A DNA stretch of 64,000 bases, taken from contig NZ_JEMV01000002.1 in NCBI RefSeq assembly GCF_000588875.1, forward strand, positions 124,001-188,000. The letters run 5' to 3'. The position numbers and the translations under genes are program-made. The DNA is from Sphingobium sp. Ant17. GTDB taxonomy: Bacteria; Pseudomonadota; Alphaproteobacteria; Sphingomonadales; Sphingomonadaceae. Positions within the stretch are counted from its first letter, which is position 1. The number at the start of each line of letters is the position of its first letter. Under the pieces are notes generated by a model. It saw only the letters and a list, made by a program, of their open reading frames with translations. It made no database searches and was not told where the DNA came from. This document shows positions 57,193 to 64,000 of the stretch, in pieces.

Positions 57193-57648
57193 GTGCGGGC
57201 ATATCTGGTTGTTGTGGACGAATCGCCGGAGGCCGAAACCGCGCTGCGCTTTGCCGCGCGGCGCGCGGCCAAGACCGGGGGGACGGTTCGCATCCTCGCC
57301 CTGATCCCGCCCGCCGAGTTCGTCCAATGGGGTGGCGTGCAGGCAACGATGGAGGATGAGGCTTTGCAACGGGCCGAAGCGCTGGTGACCAGCGCGGCAG
57401 GCACGCTCACCGACGAATCCGGCATCCGTCCCAGCATCACCGTGCGCCAGGGCGAAGCCGTCGCGGTCGTGCGCGGAACGCTGGATGAAATGGAGGACGT
57501 GGCTGCGCTGGTATTGGGCGCCGCCGCCAGCGGCCCGCCCGGCCCGCTGGTATCGCATTTCGCCGGGGCCGATGCAGGCCGGATGCCCTGCCCGATCATG
57601 GTCATCCCCGGCGCGCTCGACGCGGAATCGATCGACCGGCTAAGCTAA
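57193..57648 (+). CDS. Universal stress protein (UspA family)
   Basis: A 151-residue single-domain protein. YLVVVDESPEAETALRFAARRA begins the fold. The usual ATP-binding run (GxxGxGxxxxxxxGS) is not clearly present near VLGAAASGPPGPL, so ATP binding is uncertain. It starts with GTG. It is divergent from pdhC and could respond to the same growth signal. Confidence 0.85.
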   Translation: MRAYLVVVDESPEAETALRFAARRAAKTGGTVRILALIPPAEFVQWGGVQATMEDEALQRAEALVTSAAGTLTDESGIRPSITVRQGEAVAVVRGTLDEMEDVAALVLGAAASGPPGPLVSHFAGADAGRMPCPIMVIPGALDAESIDRLS

Positions 57649-57714
57649 GCCACAGCATCGAGACCCACGTCGTCATTCACCACCTGTTCAATGCCCTGCG
57701 CCTATGTCATGCCC

Positions 57715-58041
57715 ATGTTCATGAAGTGGAAAATCCTGCCAGCCTCTGTGACGATCGGCATTGGCGCGGCCATGGCGCTGGTAGCGGCCATGCCTGCGGC
57801 CGAAGCCGGTGGTCGCCGCGACGAGCAGGACGCTGCTCGACGCGCCATGCTGGACGGGCATGTCATGCCTTTTTCCATGATCAAGCGCCGCGTCGATGCC
57901 CAGATGGACGGGGCCGCCTATGTCGGCAGCGAGTTCAACCCTGGTTCCAACCGCTATCGCCTGAAATATGTGAAGGATGGCAAGGTGGTATGGGTTGATG
58001 CCGACGGCCGGACAGGCGATATCATCGGCTGGGCGCGCTGA
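57715..58041 (+). CDS. Small exported PepSY-like protein
   Basis: A ~108-residue protein with a signal peptide (ASVTIGIGAAMALVAAMPAAEA, then GGRRDEQ). A PepSY-like mature part ends in GSNRYRLKYVKDGKVVWVDADGRTGDIIGW. The start is unclear (57691, 57715 or 57721). It lies 33 bases before an OmpR-type regulator; such pairs often let the periplasmic protein tune the kinase. The role is inferred. Confidence 0.75.
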   Translation: MFMKWKILPASVTIGIGAAMALVAAMPAAEAGGRRDEQDAARRAMLDGHVMPFSMIKRRVDAQMDGAAYVGSEFNPGSNRYRLKYVKDGKVVWVDADGRTGDIIGWAR

Positions 58042-58074
58042 CCGCGCTCGCTTTATAATAGAAACGGAAAGCCC

Positions 58075-58740
58075 ATGCGCCTGCTGATCGTCGAGGATGA
58101 ACCGAATCTGGGCCAGCAGCTCAGGAACACGCTGGAGGGCGCGGGCTATGCCGTCGACCTCGCCACCGATGGCGAAGACGGCCATTTCCTCGGCTCCACT
58201 GAAAATTACGACGCGGTCGTGCTCGACCTTGGTCTGCCGACGATCGACGGGCTGACGGTGCTGGACCGCTGGCGCAAGGAAGGCCGCGCCTTTCCGGTGC
58301 TGGTGCTGACCGCGCGCGACAGTTGGTCGGACAAGGTCGCGGGCCTCGACGCGGGGGCGGACGATTATCTCGCCAAGCCGTTCCAGAGCGAGGAACTGAT
58401 CGCCCGGCTGCGCGCGCTGATCCGCCGCGCATCGGGCAATGCGTCGAGCGAACTGACGGCGGGCGACGTTCGCCTCGACACGCGCTCGGGCAAGGTCACG
58501 CTCAAGGGCGATCCGGTAAAGCTGACCGCGCAGGAATATAAATTATTGTCCTATCTGCTCCACCACAAGGGCAAGGTGGTCAGCCGCACCGAATTGATCG
58601 AACATATATACGACCAGGATTTCGACCGCGATTCCAACACGATCGAAGTGTTCGTGACGCGCATCCGCAAGAAGCTGGGCGCGGACGTCATCACCACCAT
58701 TCGCGGTTTGGGCTACAGCCTGGACGAGCCGGGGCGCTGA
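58075..58740 (+). CDS. OmpR/PhoB-family response regulator
   Basis: A 221-residue regulator: receiver domain with LIVEDEPNLGQQ, phospho-Asp in VVLDLGLPTIDG and Lys in DYLAKPF, then a winged-helix domain (LTAQEYKLLSYLLHH, SNTIEVFVTRIRKKLG, TIRGLGYSL). Its partner is the kinase at 58869, separated by a palindromic repeat. The sequence type is near PhoP/FeuP regulators, so an envelope-stress or metal signal is possible. Confidence 0.93.
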   Translation: MRLLIVEDEPNLGQQLRNTLEGAGYAVDLATDGEDGHFLGSTENYDAVVLDLGLPTIDGLTVLDRWRKEGRAFPVLVLTARDSWSDKVAGLDAGADDYLAKPFQSEELIARLRALIRRASGNASSELTAGDVRLDTRSGKVTLKGDPVKLTAQEYKLLSYLLHHKGKVVSRTELIEHIYDQDFDRDSNTIEVFVTRIRKKLGADVITTIRGLGYSLDEPGR

Positions 58741-58754
58741 TCTGATTTCTCGTC

Positions 58755-58850
58755 CCGTTCGCCCTGAGCGAAGTCGAAGGGCTCTGCCGAACGCAGTGAG
58801 GTGCCTTCGCTCCGCTCAGGAGAGGGCTTCGACAGGCTCAGCCCGAACGG
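58755..58850. repeat. Intergenic palindromic repeat (GTTCGCCCTGAGC family)
   Basis: CCGTTCGCCCTGAGCG at the left and GACAGGCTCAGCCCGAACGG at the right are near-complements. It fills the gap between the regulator and its kinase and may lower kinase expression. Confidence 0.8.
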
Positions 58851-58868
58851 ATATGGGGCCGAAGGGAC

Positions 58869-60251
58869 ATGGGACAGTCTGACAATAGCATGACCGAACC
58901 CCAGTCCCCTCCCCCCGTCCGCTCCACCGGGTCCATCAGCCGCCGGATGATGGGCATTGCTGCGCTGTGGATCAGCGTGTTGCTGCTGGGTGGCGGGGTG
59001 GCGCTGGACCGGGTGTTGAGCGACGCGATCACGCGCAATTTCGACGATGGCATGAATTATGTACTGACCGCGATGATCGCGGCGGCCGAGATCGGGCCGG
59101 AAGGCGAAGTCTTGTTCAACCGGGAACTCGCCGATCAGCGTTTCCTCGAACCCAATAGCGGGCTTTATTATCAGGTGAGCGCCAAGGGGCATGAGGATTG
59201 GCGCTCGCGCTCGCTGTGGGACCGCGCGCTTAAAGTCCCTGCCGAACATCGCGACCGGCATCTGCATGTCTATGACAGCAAACAGTTTCCCGGCGAAGAT
59301 TTGCGCATCATGGAGCGGAGCGTAGTGCTGCCCGGCTCCGACAGCCGCTGGCTGTTCATGGTCGGCCAGGCGCGGTCCGGGCTGGACGCGCAGATCAAGA
59401 CGCTTCGCGCGACGCTGTTTCAGAGTTTCGCGCTGCTGGCGCTCGGGCTGTTCGTGCTGGCGACGCTTCAGACCTTCTATGGGCTGCGGCCACTGCGCAA
59501 GGTGCGGCAGGAAATCGTGCGGATGCGCGACGGCCAGAAAAGCCGCCTGACCGAACCGATGCCCGCCGAAGTGCTGCCCATGGTCGAGGAACTAAACGCC
59601 CTGCTCGCCCATAATGAGCGGCAGGCGGAGGAAGCGCGCACCCATGCCGGCAATCTCGCCCATGCGCTCAAGACCCCGCTGACCGTCATCATGAATGCCG
59701 CGACCGCGCAATCGCCCGACCTTGGCGAAGCGGTCATCCGCGAGGCGACGACGATGCGGCGGCAGGTCGACCATCATCTCGCCCGCGCCCGCGCCGTCGG
59801 GCGGCGCGGCGCGGCGCAGAGCCGGGCCGAGGTCTGGGCCAGCCTGACCGCCGTCGAGCGCGCGGTGCAGTGCCTTTACCCACACACGCGGGTGGATATG
59901 GACGGCGACAAGGCGGCGGCCGTGCGCGTCGAGCGGCAGGATCTGGACGAAATGCTGGGCAACCTCATTGAAAATGCCGCGAAATATGGCGGCGGATCGG
60001 TGTTCGCGACGGTCACGCGCGCAGGCGACATGGTGGAGATACTGGTCGAAGATGATGGCATGGGCATCCCCCAGGAAGAGCGCGTCCGCATCTTCGATCG
60101 GGGCGTCCGGCTCGATTCGGGTAAGCCGGGCACCGGCCTTGGCCTCGCCATCGTGCGCGATGTCGCCGAAATCTATGGCGGATCGGTGCTATTGGAGGAA
60201 AGCGAGGATCTGGGCGGGTTGCTCGCGCGTTTGCGCTTGCCTGCGGCCTGA
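58869..60251 (+). CDS. Sensor histidine kinase paired with the upstream OmpR-type regulator
   Basis: A 460-residue membrane kinase. Helix 1 (ALWISVLLLGGGVAL), a periplasmic sensor part (about residues 50-175), helix 2 (FALLALGLFVLATLQTF), a HAMP-like linker, and an H box in NLAHALKTPLTV. N box NLIENAAKYGG, G1 EDDGMGIP and G2 GTGLGLAIV follow. The HALKTPL form is common in the PhoQ/FeuQ-type group. ATG starts at 58869 and 58890 are both possible. Confidence 0.93.
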   Translation: MGQSDNSMTEPQSPPPVRSTGSISRRMMGIAALWISVLLLGGGVALDRVLSDAITRNFDDGMNYVLTAMIAAAEIGPEGEVLFNRELADQRFLEPNSGLYYQVSAKGHEDWRSRSLWDRALKVPAEHRDRHLHVYDSKQFPGEDLRIMERSVVLPGSDSRWLFMVGQARSGLDAQIKTLRATLFQSFALLALGLFVLATLQTFYGLRPLRKVRQEIVRMRDGQKSRLTEPMPAEVLPMVEELNALLAHNERQAEEARTHAGNLAHALKTPLTVIMNAATAQSPDLGEAVIREATTMRRQVDHHLARARAVGRRGAAQSRAEVWASLTAVERAVQCLYPHTRVDMDGDKAAAVRVERQDLDEMLGNLIENAAKYGGGSVFATVTRAGDMVEILVEDDGMGIPQEERVRIFDRGVRLDSGKPGTGLGLAIVRDVAEIYGGSVLLEESEDLGGLLARLRLPAA

Positions 60252-60320
60252 TCTTTTCCTTGCCATCATGGTTCGCAGTTGCGAAACAATAGCAACAACC
60301 CCGCTCCCACAGGACCGATC

Positions 60321-60674
60321 ATGCGGCGATATCTCTATTTCATCGCAGGTTGGGCGTCGCTGGGCCTCGGCACGATCGGCGCGTTCCTGCCCTTGCTGCC
60401 GACCGTTCCCTTCATGATCCTCGCTGCCTTCTGCTTTGCCCGGTCCAGCCCGAAACTGGAGGCCAAGCTGCTCGATCACAGGCATTTCGGCCCGCATATC
60501 CGCCGCTGGCGCGACGGCGGGGCGATCAGCCGCCGGGGCAAGAAGGCCGCGCTGGGTGCTTTCGCCTTCAGTGCCGTGCTGGCGCTGATCCTCTCGCCCT
60601 TCCCCTGGTTCCTGATCCCGATCGCCGCTGCACTGATCGGTGGGACGTGGATCTGGACCCGGCCTGAGGCCTGA
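60321..60674 (+). CDS. YbaN-family (DUF454) small membrane protein
   Basis: A 117-residue inner-membrane protein: GLGTIGAFLPLLPTVPFMILAAFCFARSS is the DUF454 signature, and RHFGPHIRRWRDGGAISRRGK is the charged middle block. Function unknown. The ATG at 60321 is preceded by AGGA. It converges on the EF-hand gene with a 6-base gap. Confidence 0.88.
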   Translation: MRRYLYFIAGWASLGLGTIGAFLPLLPTVPFMILAAFCFARSSPKLEAKLLDHRHFGPHIRRWRDGGAISRRGKKAALGAFAFSAVLALILSPFPWFLIPIAAALIGGTWIWTRPEA

Positions 60675-60680
60675 GTCTTT

Positions 60681-61145
60681 TCAGCAGCGACATTTGGGTT
60701 TCGTGGCGCGCTTGGGCGCGGTCGTGGCGAATTCGGCGGGGGTCAGTTTGCCATCGCCATCGGCGTCCGCTGCGGCGAACCGATCCGATGTCGCCACCGC
60801 CCATTCCTCGAAAGACAGCAGGTTGTCGCCATTTTTGTCGAGCGCCTTGAACGCCTTGGTCCGGCTGCCCAGCATTTCGATGCGGGTGATGACCCCGTCG
60901 CGATTGCGGTCGTAGCGGGCAAAGCGTCGCTCTTCGCGGCTTTGCGGGCTGGCTTCGGCGGGCATGGGTGGCGCGTCCCCCACTGCGTCGGACCTGCCCT
61001 CCGGCAGGCTCTCCACGGCAGGCGGGGGTGGCGCGGCCAGGGCCAGTTGCGGCACAGGATCACTGCTCGCTTGGCCCGACCACCAGAACAGGCCGCCCGC
61101 AACCAGCAGCAACGCCGCCATGCCCCCTGCCAGCAATCGCCCCAT
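60681..61145 (-). CDS. EF-hand calcium-binding exported protein
   Basis: A 154-residue protein with an N-terminal signal or anchor (GMAALLLVAGGLFWW), a Pro/Ala-rich linker, and three EF-hand loops: DRNRDGVITRIE, DKNGDNLLSFEE and DADGDGKLTPAE. It ends CRC. It should bind Ca2+ in the periplasm; the partner is unknown. Confidence 0.88.
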   Translation of the reverse strand: MGRLLAGGMAALLLVAGGLFWWSGQASSDPVPQLALAAPPPPAVESLPEGRSDAVGDAPPMPAEASPQSREERRFARYDRNRDGVITRIEMLGSRTKAFKALDKNGDNLLSFEEWAVATSDRFAAADADGDGKLTPAEFATTAPKRATKPKCRC

Positions 61146-61190
61146 ATGCCCGCTCCCTCGCTCCTGCGGAACGCAGCCTATCGCGTCTGC

Positions 61191-61850
61191 CTATCGTCCG
61201 ACAAGCGCGATCCGCAGCAGCCGCCATGCGAGCGAACGCGGCATCCCCAGCGGCGCGCGCCGTCCGGCCAGCACATCCTGATGCGCCAGCGTGGCCACTA
61301 TCCGCACCGGTTTCCAGCCAAGCGGCCAGCGCGCGCCGTCCATCTGTGGCGCGATTTCCCGCGCGAGCGCCAGCGCGGCGTCGGCCAGTGCCGCGTCGCC
61401 GACATGGCCGGCCATATCCCATAAAGCCCAGACCTGCCCCGCCGCGTCCAGCCAGTCCGGCGCATCGGCGGCATCGACCAACGCGCGGAACAGCCCCCCG
61501 CCCCGCCCGGCGGCGTAAGCGCGCAGGCCTTCCACGTCGATTTCCGGTTCGACCACCAATATTTCCCAGCCGTCGATCATCGCCACCAGCCCCGGCGCGG
61601 CCATCGCGCCCGTCGCGCGCAGCGCATCGACCACCGGCTCGCCGCGCCCCTTGCGCGCGTCGGCATCGTCGATGACGTCATTCCACCAGGCCAGCCGCAT
61701 CTGCCCGATCGCCGGTTCGCTGGTCGTGCGCGCGACATGGGCGAGCCGCGCGTCGAACGCCCAGAGTGCGCGGTGTCGGCCCGCTCGTGGCCCGGCATGC
61801 GCCGCCAGCACAGCGACCAGCGGCGACAGCTCTTCCCCGGCCATGCTCAT
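61191..61850 (-). CDS. Squalene/phytoene synthase-like protein, short
   Basis: A 219-residue protein with the block IGQMRLAWWNDVID and AAPGLVAMIDGWE of the squalene/phytoene synthase superfamily. It is about 80 residues shorter than true synthases, and neither DxxxD prenyl-diphosphate motif is clearly intact. It may therefore be a non-catalytic family member like NDUFAF6, or a divergent synthase. Starts at 61850 and 61844 are both possible. Confidence 0.75.
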   Translation of the reverse strand: MSMAGEELSPLVAVLAAHAGPRAGRHRALWAFDARLAHVARTTSEPAIGQMRLAWWNDVIDDADARKGRGEPVVDALRATGAMAAPGLVAMIDGWEILVVEPEIDVEGLRAYAAGRGGGLFRALVDAADAPDWLDAAGQVWALWDMAGHVGDAALADAALALAREIAPQMDGARWPLGWKPVRIVATLAHQDVLAGRRAPLGMPRSLAWRLLRIALVGR

Positions 61851-61989
61851 TTGCGCAAATGTCCGCAGATCAGGCGGGATTGGCGGGTTATCGGTCCTTT
61901 AACCATCTTCCTCATACACATTCTAACGAGTGCGCCTGCATAGGCGACAATAATCTGTCCGGCCCGAAGTGGGGGGCGGCGGGCACGAC

Positions 61990-63660
61990 ATGGGTGATGG
62001 CGGACAAATGGGCAAGCAGATCGAACATCCTGTAGGGTTTCTTCGCCGTTTGGCGAAGAACCAGGCGGGGAACACGCTGGCGATCGTCGCTGCCGCGCTC
62101 GTGCCGCTCGCGGGCATGATCGGTGGTGGGCTCGACATCAGCCGGGGCTATCTGAGCCAGACCCGCTTGCAGCAAGCCTGCGACGCCGGAGTGCTCGCCG
62201 GGCGGAAATTGATGGGGACCAGTGGCGTCCTGAGCGATGCCGTAACCGCCGAAGTGCGCAAATATGTCAGGTTCAACTACCCCAACAACTATCTCGGCGC
62301 GACGTTGCAGGACGCCGATATCGTGCCAACGGTTGGCACGAACGAACAGATCGTTCTCACCGTCTCCACCGCTGTTCCGACCGTCATCATGAAATTGTTC
62401 GGTAAGGACGAGATGGCCGTCTCCGCGACGTGCAGCGGGCGCAACGATTATTCGAACATCGATATCGTACTGGTGCTCGATACGACCGGATCAATGGCGT
62501 GCAAGCCGGAATATACAGCGACCGAGTGCTCGGATTGGATTGCCGCCTATAGACGAGGTGGCAAGAAAATGACGGTGGATAACAAAACCGTCACTTATGT
62601 TTTAGAGCAAACGGAAGGGACTACCAATATCTCCCGTATGGAGGCACTTCGTACCGCCCTGACCAATCTACAAACTCAAATGGCGACGATCGAAAGCCAG
62701 TTCAACATGACTGAACAAGGCAAGCGAAAGCGTGTCCGCTGGTCGATCATTCCTTTTTCGCAAATGGTCAATGCTGGCTTCAGTAGGGGAACAGCTAACA
62801 CCACGCTATATGATCGCAATCCTGGCTGGTTCAATACGACAGGCAGTTACAAGGAAACATCGTGTTACTCGTACCGCGGCCAAATATATTGCTCGGTCGA
62901 CAAGAACCACAATAATCTTGCGCATGACTCGACGTGGATGACCAACATCTGGGATGGCTGCGTCGAAGAACAGAGCACGAGTAACGCGATCACGTCGAAA
63001 ACAAGCACTATCCCGTCCACAGCATATGATATGCAGTATAATACGGTGCCGACTTCTACAGCGACGAAATGGACCGTAGCGGACCCGTCGATGACCGGCA
63101 CCGCACAATATGCCTGCCCGAAGGCCATGCGCGAATTACAGCCCATGACGGCGACGACCTTCAACGACTATTTCAAGCTGACGAATGGCTTTGCAGCCAA
63201 TGGCGGTACCTATCTCGACATTGGCCTGTTGTGGGCGGCCCGACTGCTGTCGCGCAGCGGCAATTGGGCGTCCGATAACCCGGCAACCTACAATACCTAT
63301 CCCGTGAACCGCTATGTCATCTTCATGACGGACGGCGAAATGGATACTGGCAGCACAGGTTATGGGGCCTATGCGCAGGAATTCACCTGGAAGCGTATTG
63401 CCTCGAACGGCAACGCAACCACGTCCAACACCAATCACACAGCCCGCATGCTGATCACCTGTGCCGCCATCAAGAACATGGCGAGCACGAAAATCTACAC
63501 CATCTCCTTTGGCGCAGGCTCCGGCTTGACCCAGGATCTCATCGACTGCTCGTCAGGTGCAGAGGATGAATATGCGTTCGAGGCGGCCAATGCGTCCGAT
63601 CTGAACAACGTCTTTCGCGACATCGGCGAAAATATCGGCTCGCTGAGGCTGGCGCAGTGA
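61990..63660 (+). CDS. TadG-like pilus protein with von Willebrand factor A domain
   Basis: A ~556-residue exported/membrane protein. The N-terminal Tad-type helix (AGNTLAIVAAALVPLAGMIGGGLDISRGYL) is followed by a von Willebrand A domain with metal site DTTGSM and the late FMTDGEMDTGS. Between them lies a ~300-residue insert with several Cys (CYSYRGQIYC). TadG proteins belong to tight-adherence (Flp) pilus systems. Start ATG 61990 or 62008 is unclear. The coding middle (62580-62940) is clearly lower in GC than flanks. It overlaps the TadE-like gene by four bases (GTGA). Confidence 0.88.
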   Translation: MGDGGQMGKQIEHPVGFLRRLAKNQAGNTLAIVAAALVPLAGMIGGGLDISRGYLSQTRLQQACDAGVLAGRKLMGTSGVLSDAVTAEVRKYVRFNYPNNYLGATLQDADIVPTVGTNEQIVLTVSTAVPTVIMKLFGKDEMAVSATCSGRNDYSNIDIVLVLDTTGSMACKPEYTATECSDWIAAYRRGGKKMTVDNKTVTYVLEQTEGTTNISRMEALRTALTNLQTQMATIESQFNMTEQGKRKRVRWSIIPFSQMVNAGFSRGTANTTLYDRNPGWFNTTGSYKETSCYSYRGQIYCSVDKNHNNLAHDSTWMTNIWDGCVEEQSTSNAITSKTSTIPSTAYDMQYNTVPTSTATKWTVADPSMTGTAQYACPKAMRELQPMTATTFNDYFKLTNGFAANGGTYLDIGLLWAARLLSRSGNWASDNPATYNTYPVNRYVIFMTDGEMDTGSTGYGAYAQEFTWKRIASNGNATTSNTNHTARMLITCAAIKNMASTKIYTISFGAGSGLTQDLIDCSSGAEDEYAFEAANASDLNNVFRDIGENIGSLRLAQ

Positions 63661-64000
63661 CGCAACACCCACATCTTTCGCGCAGGCTTGCAGTCGATCA
63701 GCGCGGTGCCTCCGTGCCCGAATTCGCGCTGATCCTGATACCCCTGTGCCTCATCCTGTTTGGCGGGTTGGAGATCGGCTATCAAATCTATGTGCGGTCG
63801 GTGCTGCTGGGCGCGATGGAACGGGCCACCCGCCTGACGACGCTGCAAACGGTGGACAGCACCGCCGTCGAAACCGACATTGAAGCCACCATCAAGCGCC
63901 TGGCCCCCAATGCGACGGTGCGCACGACCAAGGGCAGTTTCCTGCAATATAGCCAGATCAACGCGATGGAACGGCTGACCAAGGACACGAACAATAACGC
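63657..64000 (+). CDS. TadE-like pilus protein, cut by window end
   Basis: The frame starts with GTG at 63657, overlapping the TadG stop, and is still open at the window end. RRLAVDQRGASVPEFALILIPLCLILFGGLEIG is the TadE N-terminal membrane helix. It is a minor pilin-like partner of TadG in the tight-adherence system. At least 114 residues are visible. Confidence 0.88.
   Translation, partial: MTQHPHLSRRLAVDQRGASVPEFALILIPLCLILFGGLEIGYQIYVRSVLLGAMERATRLTTLQTVDSTAVETDIEATIKRLAPNATVRTTKGSFLQYSQINAMERLTKDTNNN

Overview
The window is a high-GC chromosomal segment (about 60-65% by eye) of an alphaproteobacterium, most likely a sphingomonad (Sphingomonas/Sphingobium/Novosphingobium type). This rests on MucR- and Fur/Zur-type regulators, the gene order tsaB-rimI-mucR-fur-plsC-miaB-phoH-ybeY-corC, the block purE-purK-folA-ribF-ileS-lspA-lipoprotein, and repeated intergenic palindromes of the type common in that group. 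I see no rRNA, tRNA, CRISPR array, prophage or insertion sequence. The genus is an inference.

Layout. 0-8.7 kb: a short-chain fatty acid locus with the end of a hybrid histidine kinase, a NarL-type regulator, acetyl-CoA synthetase, a DcaP-like porin, an MHS-family transporter and a propionyl-CoA synthetase. 8.7-15.5 kb: a BaiN-type flavoprotein, a YaiI protein, a NifU/IscU-like scaffold, a CPA2 antiporter, DUF423, a Zur-like repressor and dxs (MEP isoprenoid pathway). 15.6-23.8 kb (minus strand): purE, purK, folA, ribF, ileS, lspA, a small lipoprotein, and gpmA. 24-32 kb: sppA, a TRIC-type channel, an M28 peptidase, a GIN-domain protein, a second CPA2 antiporter and glutaminase. 32-38.8 kb: an RND efflux operon (periplasmic adaptor, pump, outer-membrane channel) divergent from a TetR gene across a perfect 18-bp palindrome. 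38.8-44.6 kb: an M16 protease, a DEAD-box helicase, a pyridoxamine-oxidase-like protein and an NfuA-type Fe-S carrier. 44.7-53.3 kb: tRNA modification, ribosome maturation, iron regulation and envelope genes. 53.3-57 kb: pdhC (E2), a thioesterase, lpd (E3) and a PAP2 phosphatase. 57-61.9 kb: a universal stress protein, a PepSY protein, an OmpR-type two-component pair, YbaN, an EF-hand protein and a short squalene/phytoene-synthase-like protein. 62-64 kb: TadG- and TadE-like pilus genes, cut by the window end.

Two points matter to any user of this sequence. First, at least nine genes are broken as read by very small indels, mostly loss of one base from a G/C run: dxs, ileS, ribF, the second antiporter, the RND outer-membrane channel, tetR, the M16 protease (twice), rimI and miaB. 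In every case the remainder of the protein continues in another frame. Several are housekeeping genes, so uncorrected sequencing error is the simplest explanation. I annotate the full reconstructed spans and state where each break lies. Second, ileS carries a palindromic repeat of the kind otherwise found between genes (a relative lies at 26.05 kb). It sits close to a 240-base tract of clearly lower GC. This looks like a Rickettsia-palindrome-like insertion into an essential coding sequence and is the most interesting signal in the window.

At least eight other palindromic repeats sit between genes, including inside the gpmA-purE, folA-ribF, ribF-ileS, phoH-ybeY and response regulator-kinase gaps.
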